This document shows, one piece after another, positions 8,433 to 17,483 of a stretch of DNA of 33,401 bases. The stretch is from Flavobacteriaceae bacterium. Lineage in GTDB: Bacteria; Bacteroidota; Bacteroidia; UKL13-3. The notes beneath the pieces are model-generated. The model saw only the letters and a program-made list of their open reading frames with translations. It was not told the origin of the DNA and searched no databases. Both the position numbers and the translations under genes were made by a program. Location: the NCBI GenBank assembly GCA_009693575.1, contig SHWZ01000026.1, positions 1-33,401 on the forward strand. Reading direction: 5' to 3'. Within the stretch, counting starts at the first letter, position 1. Each line of letters begins with the position of its first letter.

Positions 8433-9329
8433 ATGAAAAGGATCGTTATTCTGATATATCTATTGGCTAATCAACTTGATTGCTTTTCGCAGAGGCAAGA
8501 GTATGGGGTGTCAGCTGGTGTGATGAATTACATTGGAGACCTATCCCCAGGATTATCTAAGACTGAGTTTAAGCCTTCGTATGGGGTGTTTTATCGCGAC
8601 AACATTGTGAATTTTTTTGCCATGCGATACAGCCTCAATTATGGATCTGTGGCGGGCACCGACCAAAACTGGCAATTCAACCGCAGACGTAACCTGCATT
8701 TTTATTCTGATATTTATGAAGTGAGTTCTATCGCTGAAATAAACTTTGTGAAGTTTGGCTGGAGTAAATTTGTGCAGCCAGCTACGTTCTTTTTTGGAGT
8801 CGGGGTTTCTATGTTCAAGTTTGAACCAAAGGCTACATATCGAAGTGGTGAAGTTTTATTACGCCAATACGGGACTGAAGGACAATACATGAGGCATAGT
8901 CGCACCTATCTACCAGTAACTTGGGCAATACCCGTTGGTGTTGGATTCAAACTTCATTTATCAGAGAAAATGGTGCTTGCTCTAGAGTCTTTTTGGAGAA
9001 GGACTGGCACTGACTATTTGGACGATATGAGCAACGGGCTATACACTACCGACGATAAAGGCTTGCCCCGCTACACAGGATACCCCGACAAGGTAGACAT
9101 GAGCAAGTTTAACCAAATGCCTCATCTTGACCAAACCATGACTACGGCCCAAACTCGCCAATTGGCCATTGAATTGAGCGACCGCAGTAGTGAGGGAATT
9201 ACTGACCCAGCAATAGGATTCGCTGGAAAGCAACGTGGCAACCCGTTAAATAAAGACTGGTTTATAACTATTGGCGGCACACTATCCTATCGTATAGTGA
9301 AAGTGACCTGCAACAAGGGAAGTTTTTGA
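8433..9329 (+). CDS. DUF6089/PorG-like outer-membrane barrel, copy 3
   Basis: Third tandem paralogue, 298 residues. Signal peptide MKRIVILIYLLANQLDCFSQ, then RQEYGVSAGVMNYIGDLSPGLSK. Shared landmarks are FFGVGVSMFKFEPKATYRSGEV, GTDYLDDMSNGLYT, ELSDRSSEG and a C-terminus VTCNKGSF. It differs by a long insertion after the DYLDD motif (about residues 205-250, with YTGYPDKVDMSKFNQMPHLDQ). It is 10 bases downstream of copy 2 and directly precedes uppS, the usual position of the single PorG homologue in related genomes, so by synteny this copy may be the ancestral one. That last point is inference. Confidence 0.72.
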   Translation: MKRIVILIYLLANQLDCFSQRQEYGVSAGVMNYIGDLSPGLSKTEFKPSYGVFYRDNIVNFFAMRYSLNYGSVAGTDQNWQFNRRRNLHFYSDIYEVSSIAEINFVKFGWSKFVQPATFFFGVGVSMFKFEPKATYRSGEVLLRQYGTEGQYMRHSRTYLPVTWAIPVGVGFKLHLSEKMVLALESFWRRTGTDYLDDMSNGLYTTDDKGLPRYTGYPDKVDMSKFNQMPHLDQTMTTAQTRQLAIELSDRSSEGITDPAIGFAGKQRGNPLNKDWFITIGGTLSYRIVKVTCNKGSF

Positions 9330-9361
9330 GCTTTTGCCTAAAGCAGTCTTTGGGTAGACCG

Positions 9362-9369
9362 TATTTTTG
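9362..9369 (+). promoter_or_regulatory. -7 element for uppS-bamA-skp
   Basis: TATTTTTG fits TAnnTTTG and ends 15 bases before the uppS ATG. The nearest upstream TTTG (9333-9336) is 25 bases away, longer than ideal. Confidence 0.5.
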
Positions 9370-9384
9370 CCCTCCTTTTTCTAA

Positions 9385-10134
9385 ATGAGCCTTCGTACAC
9401 AAATAGACACTGACAAAGTCCCACAACATATTGCCATTATCATGGATGGCAATGGCAGATGGGCCAAAAGCAAAGGAAAGTTCAGGGTGTTTGGCCACCA
9501 AAGTGCAGTGAACGCCGTGAGAGAGGCCGCAGAAGGCTGTGCCGAACTCGGGGTGAAATGCCTTACCCTTTATGCTTTCTCGGAAGAAAATTGGAATCGC
9601 CCTAAGCTGGAAGTGAAAGCCCTAATGGAGCTGTTGATGCGAACCATTCAAGGGGAGATTCCCACATTGAACAAGAACAATATCAGGCTTGAAACAATTG
9701 GTAATACAGAAACATTGCCAGATAAATGCAAGAATGCCTTGTTGAAAGGCATGGAGCAAACTAAAGACAACAAGCAAATGGACCTGGTGCTGGCTCTCAG
9801 CTACAGTTCCAAATGGGACTTGGTGAATGCCACCCATAAAATAGTCCAAGATGTAACTAATGGGCTTCTGAAACCCTCTGACATTGACGAAAAAACAATA
9901 AATGGATACCTGAGCACCAGCAAATGGCCGCATCCCGAATTGCTTATTCGCACAAGTGGCGAATATCGGGTGAGCAACTTTCTACTGTGGGAAATAGCTT
10001 ACAGCGAATTTTATTTCACCGATGTGCTGTGGCCCGATTTCAATCGCGAAACACTTTATGAAGCTATACTTAACTATCAAAACAGGGAACGGAGATTTGG
10101 AAAAACAAGCGAACAATTGCTTCAGAATGCATAA
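9385..10134 (+). CDS. uppS: Isoprenyl (undecaprenyl) diphosphate synthase
   Basis: Cis-prenyltransferase that extends farnesyl diphosphate with isopentenyl units to make the lipid carrier for peptidoglycan and polysaccharide synthesis. The 249-residue protein has HIAIIMDGNGRWAK near the N-terminus with the catalytic aspartate, GHQSAVNAVREA, YAFSEENWNRP, and the IPP-binding signature LLIRTSGEYRVSNFLLW followed by EFYFTDVLWPDF. Length and motifs are complete. Its 3' end overlaps the bamA start by 8 bases, so the two are likely translationally coupled. Confidence 0.96.
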   Translation: MSLRTQIDTDKVPQHIAIIMDGNGRWAKSKGKFRVFGHQSAVNAVREAAEGCAELGVKCLTLYAFSEENWNRPKLEVKALMELLMRTIQGEIPTLNKNNIRLETIGNTETLPDKCKNALLKGMEQTKDNKQMDLVLALSYSSKWDLVNATHKIVQDVTNGLLKPSDIDEKTINGYLSTSKWPHPELLIRTSGEYRVSNFLLWEIAYSEFYFTDVLWPDFNRETLYEAILNYQNRERRFGKTSEQLLQNA

Positions 10135-12649
10135 AGTGTTTGGTCTACTAAGGTTTTGGGCTTTTGCCCCGCTGTTCCTGTCAGCGTTTTTGACTTGTCC
10201 GCTGCAATCAAAAAGTCAAGACACAGTCACGCTTCCAATCATAGACTACGACCACCAACTGCAATTTGAAATTGGAGGAATTGACCTTGGTGGCACTCAG
10301 TTTTTGGACAAAGGAGTGCTCACCCTACTTTCGGGTTTGTATGTTGGTCAAAAAATAAAAATCCCAGGGGAAGAAATTTCACAGGCCATTGACAATCTTT
10401 GGAAGCAGAACCTTTTTGAAAACGTAAAAATATTATTGACACGGGTGGAGGCTACTAAAGTATACCTTGAAATATATGTGGAAGAGAAGCCCCGGCTTTC
10501 TGTTTTTAGCATTAAGGGACTCCGAAAAAGCGAATCGAAGACCTTGCGAGAAGACGAGTTGGGGTTTCTGCGTTCGGGCATCATTGTGAATGATAACTTG
10601 ATAAACAAAACCCGCAACGAAGTGCTGGCCTATTTCAAAAAGAAAGGCTTCATGCTTACTGATGTGAAGATTGAGGCCACTTCAGATCCTGTAAAGAAGA
10701 ACTATTCATCCATGCGGATAAGCATCAGCAAAGGCCGCAGGATACGAGTAAATGATATTATTTTTACAGGCAACCTAAATGTGAGTGCTGGTAAGCTTCG
10801 TCGCAGCTTCAAAGAAACCAACCGCCGAAGCCTGCTGTTTTTTAAATCAAGCAAGTTTATAGCGGCGGAATACGATGCTGAAAAATCCCGGGTACTATAT
10901 CCCTACATGGCCCTTGGCTTTCGTGATGCCCGCATTGTGAGCGACACTGTGTACAGCTATGCCGAACGACTTGTGAACATTCACATACATATTGACGAAG
11001 GCCACAAATACTATTTCCGCAATATCAAATGGAGCGGAAATACAAAGTTCAGACAATCATATATGGACAGTGCATTGAGTATTAAGAAAGGTGATGTTTA
11101 TGACCAAAGTGTATTGGATAGCCGATTGAATGGAAACCCACAAGGATTTGATGTGGCTTCTCTGTACATGGATGATGGTTACTTGTTTTTTCAGGTGCAA
11201 CCAGTGGAGGTTTTGGTTGAAAATGATTCGATAGATATAGAAATTAGGATGATGGAAGGCCCGCAGGCTATCATCAACAATATCATCATAAAGGGCAACA
11301 CCAAGACCAGCGACCATGTGATACTACGTGAGCTGCACACAAGGCCGGGCGATAAATTTAGCCGCAGCGATGTGACACGTAGCATTCGCGAACTGTCACA
11401 GCTTGGCTTGTTCGACCCGGAGCAATTGGGCGTGAACCCAATCCCGAACATGGCCAACGGCACAGTAGATATTGAATACAAGGTGGAGGAAAAACCCTCA
11501 GACCAAATAGAACTTTCAGGCGGATATGGCGGCGTAGGGGGTGTGGTGGGAGTGCTTGGTTTGACCCTTAACAATTTCTCAGCCCGAAAAATGTTCAAGC
11601 GAAAGGAGTGGAGCCCCATGCCAAGTGGCGACGGCCAAAGGCTTTCTGTTAGGGCTCAATCAAATGGACAGACTTGGCAATCATACAATTTTAGCTTCAC
11701 AGAACCTTGGCTGGGTGGAAGAAAACCACAGTCCTTTTCAGTCAGTACTTTCCATTCCATTCAGTCGATGGATGGGCTTAGGGCCATGAAATCAGACACT
11801 ACTACACGTTGGCTAAAAACCACAGGACTAACACTATCTTTGGGTAAAAGGCTTAAAAAACCAGACGACTTTTTTGTGTTCCAAAACCAATTAAGTTTTC
11901 AGCGATACAACAATCAGAACTTTCCACTTTCTAACGGAGGGCAAAGTTTAGCAACTGGGAAATACAATGATCTTTACTACCGTGGCATACTTAGCCGCAA
12001 CTCTGTGAGTGACCCTATTTTTCCTCGTTCAGGTTCAAACATTACCCTATCATTGCAGATGACGGTTCCGTATTCTTCGTTCACTAATAAAAACTACAAG
12101 GATTTGCCCGAAGCTGAACGGATGAAGTGGCTTGAATACTATAAAATGAAATTTGACGTTCAATGGTTTAATACTTTGTTAGACAAACTGGTATTGGCTA
12201 CCCGACTAAATTTTGGATACATGAGTGCATACAACCAACAAAAAGGAACTCCCTCTTTCAACCGATTTGTATTAGGGGGTAATGGACTGACAGGCTTTAA
12301 CCTCGATGGTCGCGAAGTGATTTCGCAAAGGGGATACGACGATGGCACTATGAGCCGACTCGATGGAACTACTGGCCTCTCAAATATATACTCACGTTAT
12401 ACTGCTGAACTGCGTTACCCGCTTTCGCTCAATCAAAGTGCCACTATCTATATCTTGGGCTTTGGCGAAGCAGGCCGAGGATGGAGTTCTATCAAAAATT
12501 ATAATCCCTTCAATGTTTACAGAGCTGCCGGTGTGGGTGTTCGAATCTTCTTGCCCATGTTTGGGTTGCTGGGCTTCGACTATGCCTACGGCTTCGATGG
12601 CACAAGCAGTGGTTGGAGGCCTCACTTCTTCCTTGGCCAGCAATTCTAA
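10127..12649 (+). CDS. bamA: Outer-membrane assembly factor BamA
   Basis: Inserts and folds beta-barrel proteins in the outer membrane. Starting at ATG 10127 gives 840 residues with a signal peptide (MHKVFGLLRFWAFAPLFLSA...) and a mature start near QDTVTLPI. Repeated POTRA-like units fill about residues 40-420, for example FEIGGIDLGG, FSIKGLRKSES, NDIIFTGNLNVS, RNIKWSGNTKF and NNIIIKGNTKTS. An Omp85 barrel follows to the C-terminal aromatic end FFLGQQF, with the RFVLGGNGLTGFN region inside. The frame is open back to 10022, but that part lies inside uppS and lacks a signal peptide. It is followed after 14 bases by a Skp-like chaperone gene, as in most Bacteroidota. Confidence 0.95.
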   Translation: MHKVFGLLRFWAFAPLFLSAFLTCPLQSKSQDTVTLPIIDYDHQLQFEIGGIDLGGTQFLDKGVLTLLSGLYVGQKIKIPGEEISQAIDNLWKQNLFENVKILLTRVEATKVYLEIYVEEKPRLSVFSIKGLRKSESKTLREDELGFLRSGIIVNDNLINKTRNEVLAYFKKKGFMLTDVKIEATSDPVKKNYSSMRISISKGRRIRVNDIIFTGNLNVSAGKLRRSFKETNRRSLLFFKSSKFIAAEYDAEKSRVLYPYMALGFRDARIVSDTVYSYAERLVNIHIHIDEGHKYYFRNIKWSGNTKFRQSYMDSALSIKKGDVYDQSVLDSRLNGNPQGFDVASLYMDDGYLFFQVQPVEVLVENDSIDIEIRMMEGPQAIINNIIIKGNTKTSDHVILRELHTRPGDKFSRSDVTRSIRELSQLGLFDPEQLGVNPIPNMANGTVDIEYKVEEKPSDQIELSGGYGGVGGVVGVLGLTLNNFSARKMFKRKEWSPMPSGDGQRLSVRAQSNGQTWQSYNFSFTEPWLGGRKPQSFSVSTFHSIQSMDGLRAMKSDTTTRWLKTTGLTLSLGKRLKKPDDFFVFQNQLSFQRYNNQNFPLSNGGQSLATGKYNDLYYRGILSRNSVSDPIFPRSGSNITLSLQMTVPYSSFTNKNYKDLPEAERMKWLEYYKMKFDVQWFNTLLDKLVLATRLNFGYMSAYNQQKGTPSFNRFVLGGNGLTGFNLDGREVISQRGYDDGTMSRLDGTTGLSNIYSRYTAELRYPLSLNQSATIYILGFGEAGRGWSSIKNYNPFNVYRAAGVGVRIFLPMFGLLGFDYAYGFDGTSSGWRPHFFLGQQF

Positions 12650-12663
12650 AAAAATTCAATAGC

Positions 12664-13266
12664 ATGAAACATATAAAACTTCTGTTAGCTCTGGCTCTTT
12701 TTTTTGTAGCCAGTGCAACCAATGCCCAAAAATTTGCATACATAGATGCAGAATACATCTTGGCACAGATGCCCGAATTTAAGTCAGCTCAAAAACAACT
12801 AGACGACATAGCGGCTGACTGGCAAAAGGATATTGAAAGCAAAATGGCTGAAGTGGACAAGTTGTATCGTGAATACCAAGAAGAAAAAGTGTTGTTGACC
12901 GATGACCTACGTAAGAAGCGAGAGAAAGCTATTGATGACAAGGAGAAGATTGCCCGCGATTTGCAAAAGCAACGCTTTGCCCCCGATGGTGAGCTATACA
13001 AAAAACGTCAGGAACTCATAAAACCAATTCAAGACAAGGTGTTCGATGCCGTGCAAAAAGTAGCTAAGAAAAGCGGACTTGATTTCATCTTTGACAAAAG
13101 TGGCGACATGACCATGCTGTTTGCCAATGCCAAGTTCGACAAGAGTGACGAAGTGCTAGAAGACCTTGGTGTAACCGTCGCAGAACGCAAAAAAGAAGAA
13201 GCACCAAAAGACCCCAAAGAAAAGCCGCAAGCACCCAAAAATACACCCCCGCAAAAGCCCCGCTGA
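12664..13266 (+). CDS. OmpH/Skp-family periplasmic chaperone, copy 1
   Basis: Likely holds unfolded outer-membrane proteins on the way to BamA. The 200 residues from ATG 12664 begin with signal peptide MKHIKLLLALALFFVASATNA and mature start QKFAYIDAEYILAQMPEF, the standard OmpH opening. A long charged helical segment (about 40-120) would form the Skp tentacles. The C-terminus is unusual for its length of Lys/Pro-rich tail (PKDPKEKPQAPKNTPPQKPR). It lies 14 bases after bamA with no promoter motif in the gap, so it is likely the last gene of uppS-bamA-skp. A start at 12613 inside bamA would remove the signal peptide from the N-terminus and is rejected. Confidence 0.9.
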   Translation: MKHIKLLLALALFFVASATNAQKFAYIDAEYILAQMPEFKSAQKQLDDIAADWQKDIESKMAEVDKLYREYQEEKVLLTDDLRKKREKAIDDKEKIARDLQKQRFAPDGELYKKRQELIKPIQDKVFDAVQKVAKKSGLDFIFDKSGDMTMLFANAKFDKSDEVLEDLGVTVAERKKEEAPKDPKEKPQAPKNTPPQKPR

Positions 13267-13275
13267 TTTTGGTCT

Positions 13276-13283
13276 TACTTTTG
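13276..13283 (+). promoter_or_regulatory. -7 element for the second OmpH gene
   Basis: TACTTTTG fits TAnnTTTG and lies 50 bases before the ATG at 13334. No -33 TTTG at the usual spacing. It suggests the second chaperone has its own promoter besides readthrough. Confidence 0.45.
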
Positions 13284-13333
13284 CCAACCCAAAAACGAAA
13301 TTTATTTTTTTATCAATAACACACACTTATAAA

Positions 13334-13855
13334 ATGAAGCATTTGCTCAAAACCGCCTTGTTGTTCATCTGCATACTTGCAGTCTCTTCTACCTTCGCCC
13401 AAAAAGTGGGCTACCTCAATTTTCAGGAACTGGTGCAGGATATGCCAGAGATAAAAAAAGTCAAAGTAAAAATGGATTCCTTAAACATGCAATGGGAGGA
13501 AACTATCAAAATGACGAATGAAGATATACAAAAAAAGATGGCAGATTATGAGGCTCATGTAGCCACATGGACACCAACTATAAAATCGCTTAAGGAAAAG
13601 GATATAATAGATTTGCGTGGCAAAGCCGAGAGTTTAAATCAAACTGCACAAGAGGATTTGCAGGCACAGCAAAAAAAATTGCTTGAACCCATAGTGAAAC
13701 GAGCTAAAGAAGGTGTGGCTATTGTAGCTAAAGAAGGTGGTTACACGATGGTGATAGACAGTAGTGCCGAAATATTGGTGTACACCAACCCTGCTGACGA
13801 CCTGCTGCCACTTGTTAGGAAAAAGATCGGATTGGGTACTGTTTTCCCTAAGTAA
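13334..13855 (+). CDS. OmpH/Skp-family periplasmic chaperone, copy 2
   Basis: Second OmpH-type chaperone, 173 residues. Signal peptide MKHLLKTALLFICILAVSSTFA, mature start QKVGYLNFQELVQDMPEIKKVK, then a charged helical hairpin (about 45-120) and the family's C-terminal beta strand GYTMVIDSSAEILVYTNPADDLLPLV. It lacks the Lys/Pro tail of copy 1. Two OmpH genes after bamA is the common arrangement in Bacteroidota. A strong hairpin terminator follows, shared with the convergent thioredoxin gene. Confidence 0.9.
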   Translation: MKHLLKTALLFICILAVSSTFAQKVGYLNFQELVQDMPEIKKVKVKMDSLNMQWEETIKMTNEDIQKKMADYEAHVATWTPTIKSLKEKDIIDLRGKAESLNQTAQEDLQAQQKKLLEPIVKRAKEGVAIVAKEGGYTMVIDSSAEILVYTNPADDLLPLVRKKIGLGTVFPK

Positions 13856-13876
13856 ATCATCTAGTAAAAATTGTAT

Positions 13877-13903
13877 AAAAACCAAGCCGCGGCTTGGTTT
13901 TTT
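13877..13903. terminator. Bidirectional terminator between convergent genes
   Basis: Perfect palindrome of ACCAAGCCG and CGGCTTGGT (13881-13898), flanked by an A run on the left and a T run on the right, so it can end transcription both ways. The stop codon of the minus-strand thioredoxin gene lies in the T run. Confidence 0.85.
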
Positions 13904-15317
13904 AGTGTCCGAACTTTGTTTCCAAAAAACTTGCTAGCTCTTTGAAAGTTCGTGGATTGAATACGATAATGCCATCTTGTCTCATTACCAACATTTTCGG
14001 GGTTCCATGCAGGTTGTATGGTTGTAATTGCTTTTCGGCCATTCCGCCGCTAGCATTCACGTTCAGCCAAGGCATTCTGCTAATTGTGCTTACTCTTTTC
14101 CAGTCGGCAACTGAGCTGTCGATGGACACTCCGTAGACCTGAAATCCTGCTCTGTGGTATTTGTTGTAAACTGGAATGAGTTGCGGTATCAAGCTTTCGC
14201 AGTGGTGGCACCTACTAGTCCAGAACACGATGAGTGTAAACTTTTCATGTTGGTCCAACAAGTTAATGGTGTTTCCTAAAGGGTCTGGTAGGCTGAGTGC
14301 GGGAGCCTTGGCTCCAAGCGAAGTCATCCGCAGCATTGCCACTTTTTCTTTTACGGTTTTGGCTCTGTTGTCGCTCGGCTTGTCACATGTTTCGCTTAAG
14401 TAATATTTCTCGCTGAGGTAGGCAAAGGCCAGCTCTTGCCTGCTTTGTTCAAAGCCATCCATCATCACTTTCAGCACATGCTCATATACTTTACCATTTT
14501 TGGCCTTGGCCATCACCATATCGGCGGCGGTTATGAAATGCTCTTCGTCTTTTGGCATCACCAGGTTGTCCATATAGTATTGCAAAGCCGTGTAGAACAA
14601 ATCCGTACGCACCAAATTAGTGTCGGCAAAGTTAATATTATCAAAAAAGTGAGCCGCCAAAAAGCTCATCCGGTCCGGATATTTTATTACTTCCAGCAGC
14701 GGGTAAAAATCACGCACAGGAATCATGTATGCATTAATAATTCGGCTGGCTAAAGTGCCTGGATACTCCGAAATAATCTGTTTGCTGTAAAAATTCTTGG
14801 CCTTTATCACGCTGTCGGTAATGGCAGAAAGCAAAGTCGTGTCTTCCGGATGGTTTTCATACACATCTGCCAGGCGGCCTTCCACTTCCCTCATCTTTTT
14901 CAGGTAATAATAGTAGCACTGGTTTTCGCGGCTGCTTGTAACATTCATGTTGCCAACAAGGTCAGCCATGTTGGTGTTGAAGTTTATTTTTTCATTGGTG
15001 AAAAGTAGGTCCAGGTAATTTTCGGCATCCATAAACAGGCGGTACTGCCCTTGCCGCAATGCATTTAATCTCTTATATGAAAACGAACCATCCATCCCAA
15101 CCTTAATGCTGTCAATGAAAGTAAGTTCGTTGCCAGTAATCGAAGAAAGAAAGATATAATTTTTAGCAAGCCCAGAAATCTTGCCTCCAATATCAGTAAG
15201 CATCGGCAGTGGAGGCTTTGCTACCTTGGCTGGCGACAGTTTTGGGAATTGTTTTGGCTGTGAAAAAAGGCTGAAGTTGGAAATAGTTATCAGCAGAAAC
15301 AAGATGGTGTACTTCAT
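13902..15317 (-). CDS. Exported TlpA-like thioredoxin-fold protein
   Basis: Probable periplasmic thiol-disulfide oxidoreductase. Starting at the ATG at 15315-15317 gives 471 residues with signal peptide MKYTILFLLITISNFSLFSQ. Residues about 45-140 resemble the beta-rich N-terminal domain seen in Bacteroidota TlpA-like proteins (IGGKISGLAKNYIFLSS). The middle is helical, and the C-terminal thioredoxin fold (about 335-471) begins GAKAPALSLPDPLGN and holds the CHHC active site in FWTSRCHHCESL near residues 370-373, with the cis-proline segment LHGTPKMLV. The frame is open 24 codons further upstream, but those lack a signal peptide. It is divergent from purQ. The substrate is unknown. Confidence 0.85.
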   Translation of the reverse strand: MKYTILFLLITISNFSLFSQPKQFPKLSPAKVAKPPLPMLTDIGGKISGLAKNYIFLSSITGNELTFIDSIKVGMDGSFSYKRLNALRQGQYRLFMDAENYLDLLFTNEKINFNTNMADLVGNMNVTSSRENQCYYYYLKKMREVEGRLADVYENHPEDTTLLSAITDSVIKAKNFYSKQIISEYPGTLASRIINAYMIPVRDFYPLLEVIKYPDRMSFLAAHFFDNINFADTNLVRTDLFYTALQYYMDNLVMPKDEEHFITAADMVMAKAKNGKVYEHVLKVMMDGFEQSRQELAFAYLSEKYYLSETCDKPSDNRAKTVKEKVAMLRMTSLGAKAPALSLPDPLGNTINLLDQHEKFTLIVFWTSRCHHCESLIPQLIPVYNKYHRAGFQVYGVSIDSSVADWKRVSTISRMPWLNVNASGGMAEKQLQPYNLHGTPKMLVMRQDGIIVFNPRTFKELASFLETKFGH

Positions 15318-15434
15318 ACAGGTGTGTAGATGAAAATTGGGGCAAAAAGGTTGTATCCACAAAAAGAATGTGGCAAAATAGCCCTGCAAGTTTCAAGCCG
15401 CCTGCCGCATTTTTGCCCTAAAATTAGTAAAGAT

Positions 15435-16136
15435 ATGAAATTTGGAGTAGTCATTTTCCCTGGCAGCAACTGCGACGATGATATGTTGCATGTGCTGGGC
15501 GATACATACAGCAAACCTGTAACTAAGCTGTGGCACAAAGACCGCGACCTGCAAGGCTGCGACTTCATTGTGCTGCCTGGTGGATTCTCCTTTGGCGATT
15601 ATCTGCGAAGCGGAGCCCTTGCCCGCTATTCGCCTATCATGGAGGAGGTGATAGACTTTGCAGCCAATGGTGGTTTTGTGATGGGGGTATGCAATGGTTT
15701 TCAAATTCTGTGCGAAAGCGGCCTGCTGCCCGGAGCTTTGCTTCGCAACGAAAACCGCTTGTTTCAATGCGAAAATGTTCATATTAAAGCGGAACATGCA
15801 AATAGCCGTTTCACAGCCCATGTGCCTGCAGGCAAAGCACTAAAAATACCTATAGCCCACGGCGAAGGCCGCTACCATGCCGATGCCGCCACCTTGAATG
15901 CCATGAACAAAAATGGGCAGATTCTCTACCGCTACTGCAATGAAAATGGTGAAGTAACCCCTAAAGCGAACCCCAACGGTTCGCTTGAAAACATAGCGGG
16001 GGTTTGCAACGAAGCTGGCAATGTGTTTGGCATGATGCCTCACCCCGAAAGGGCTGCCAGCGAAGACCTCTCCAATACGGATGGCCGTTATATTTTCGAT
16101 AGCCTTGTGTATCTGGGCGTCATCATGGAGAAGTGA
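15435..16136 (+). CDS. purQ: Phosphoribosylformylglycinamidine synthase subunit PurQ
   Basis: Glutaminase subunit that supplies ammonia for FGAR to FGAM conversion in purine synthesis. The 233 residues start MKFGVVIFPGSNCDDD. The class I glutamine amidotransferase triad is visible: the nucleophile in GVCNGFQIL, and the His/Glu pair in MMPHPERA. The sequence also has LPGGFSFGDYLRSG, the usual PurQ loop. As a stand-alone subunit it implies separate purL and purS genes elsewhere, not seen here. The near-consensus element CATTTTTG (15408-15415) lies 19 bases upstream. The frame is open to 15330 but the upstream residues are not family-like. Divergent neighbour is the thioredoxin gene. Confidence 0.95.
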   Translation: MKFGVVIFPGSNCDDDMLHVLGDTYSKPVTKLWHKDRDLQGCDFIVLPGGFSFGDYLRSGALARYSPIMEEVIDFAANGGFVMGVCNGFQILCESGLLPGALLRNENRLFQCENVHIKAEHANSRFTAHVPAGKALKIPIAHGEGRYHADAATLNAMNKNGQILYRYCNENGEVTPKANPNGSLENIAGVCNEAGNVFGMMPHPERAASEDLSNTDGRYIFDSLVYLGVIMEK

Positions 16137-16202
16137 GTTCTGCATTGAAATCCAGATATGTAGCACTTTCCCCTTTCTTTGCCATACCAAATACTAAAAA
16201 TC

Positions 16203-17483
16203 ATGGCAAACCGCAGAAAATTTATAGGCACTTTGGGTGCAGGCATCCTTGGCAGCATGGCTATTCCGGCCTTCGCAAGGGATTTTGAGAATATTAATCC
16301 GAGCTTGCCTTCGCCCGAATTATTGCAAACCAACGAAGAAGAATATTGGAAACTCATTCGCCAGCAGTTTCCGCTCACCACCGACCGCATATACCTGAAC
16401 AACGGAACAATGGGTCCAAGTCCTTTTCCGGTGATAGATGCCGTGCACCGCTGGATGCGTGATGCCGACGAACAGGGCAACTACGGTGGCTGGGAAAGCA
16501 CCGCCGAGAAACTGGCCGTATTTGTAAATGCAGACAAAGAAGAAATAGCCCTCACCCACAACGTGACTGACGGTATCAATATCGTGGCTTGGGGCTTGCC
16601 CCTGAAAAAAGGTGATGAAGTAATAATGACTACCCACGAACATGTGGGCAACGTGGGTCCCTGGATGAACCGTGCAAGGCTTGATGGCATTGTAGTGAAA
16701 GCTTTTTCGCCTGCTCCGACAGCTGCGGAAACCCTTCAACGGATTAATGACTTGATAACTAAAAAAACCCGTGCGATTGCCGTGCCGCATATCCCCTGCA
16801 CACAAGGTCAGATATTGCCAGCGAAAGAAATATGTAAATTGGCCAAGGACAAGGGGCTGTTCTCTTTCATAGATGGGGCTCACGGCCCGGGGCAACTGCA
16901 ACTGGACTTACACGATATGGGTTGCGATTTCTATGCATCATGCACCCACAAATGGTTGATGGGTCCAAAGGGCACAGGTTTTTTATATGTGAGAAAAGAC
17001 ATGCTCGACACCTTGCAAGCCTTGATGGTGGGCGGTGGTGGCACGGCAGATTGGAACATGGCCACGCAGCCTCCCCATTTCGATGGATATACCAAAGACG
17101 CCCACCGCTATTACTATGGCACGCAAAACAGGGCTTTGTACAAAGGTGTGGATGCAGCTATTGACTTTGTGAATGGAATTGGCCAGGACGTGGTTGAAAA
17201 ACGCATTCGAGGCATGGCCAAATACTTTCAGGATGAACTGCTGAAGCTGGAAGGCAAAATAGATATGCTTACACCCACCGAAGAAAAAAGCCGCGGAGCT
17301 GTGGTGGGTTTTCGCATTAAGGCCAAATCGAATACGGACTTTTACACCCTGGCCGCCGAAGCCAAAATCCGTATCCGCTCCGTACCCGAAAATGGCCTAA
17401 ATAGTCTGCGGGTTTCTACCCATATCTACAACAACAAAGATGAAGTGGACAAGCTTCTGGAATTGGTGCGGAGTGTAGCGTAG
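16203..17483 (+). CDS. Tat-exported class V aminotransferase-fold enzyme
   Basis: PLP-dependent enzyme of the class V aminotransferase / isopenicillin-N-epimerase-like group; its substrate is unknown. From ATG 16203 it has 426 residues. The N-terminus MANRRKFIGTLGAGILGSMA carries a twin-arginine motif (RRKFIG) and a hydrophobic stretch ending AFA, so it is probably exported folded to the periplasm. Core motifs are YLNNGTMGPSP, the IDGAHGPGQ aspartate that contacts the PLP ring, and SCTHKWLMGPKGTGFLY with the Schiff-base lysine. The C-terminal domain ends LRVSTHIYNNKDEVDKLLELV. The in-frame ATG at 16179 would push the arginine pair inward; either start keeps the Tat signal. No operon partner gives a substrate clue. 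Confidence 0.85.
   Translation: MANRRKFIGTLGAGILGSMAIPAFARDFENINPSLPSPELLQTNEEEYWKLIRQQFPLTTDRIYLNNGTMGPSPFPVIDAVHRWMRDADEQGNYGGWESTAEKLAVFVNADKEEIALTHNVTDGINIVAWGLPLKKGDEVIMTTHEHVGNVGPWMNRARLDGIVVKAFSPAPTAAETLQRINDLITKKTRAIAVPHIPCTQGQILPAKEICKLAKDKGLFSFIDGAHGPGQLQLDLHDMGCDFYASCTHKWLMGPKGTGFLYVRKDMLDTLQALMVGGGGTADWNMATQPPHFDGYTKDAHRYYYGTQNRALYKGVDAAIDFVNGIGQDVVEKRIRGMAKYFQDELLKLEGKIDMLTPTEEKSRGAVVGFRIKAKSNTDFYTLAAEAKIRIRSVPENGLNSLRVSTHIYNNKDEVDKLLELVRSVA

Noticed and set aside
10022-10126. bamA start at 10022
   Set aside because: Would lie inside uppS and bury the signal peptide; 10127 gives a standard signal sequence.
15330-15434. Upstream extension of purQ
   Set aside because: PurQ proteins start at MKFGVVIFPGSN; the extension overlaps the divergent gene's promoter region.
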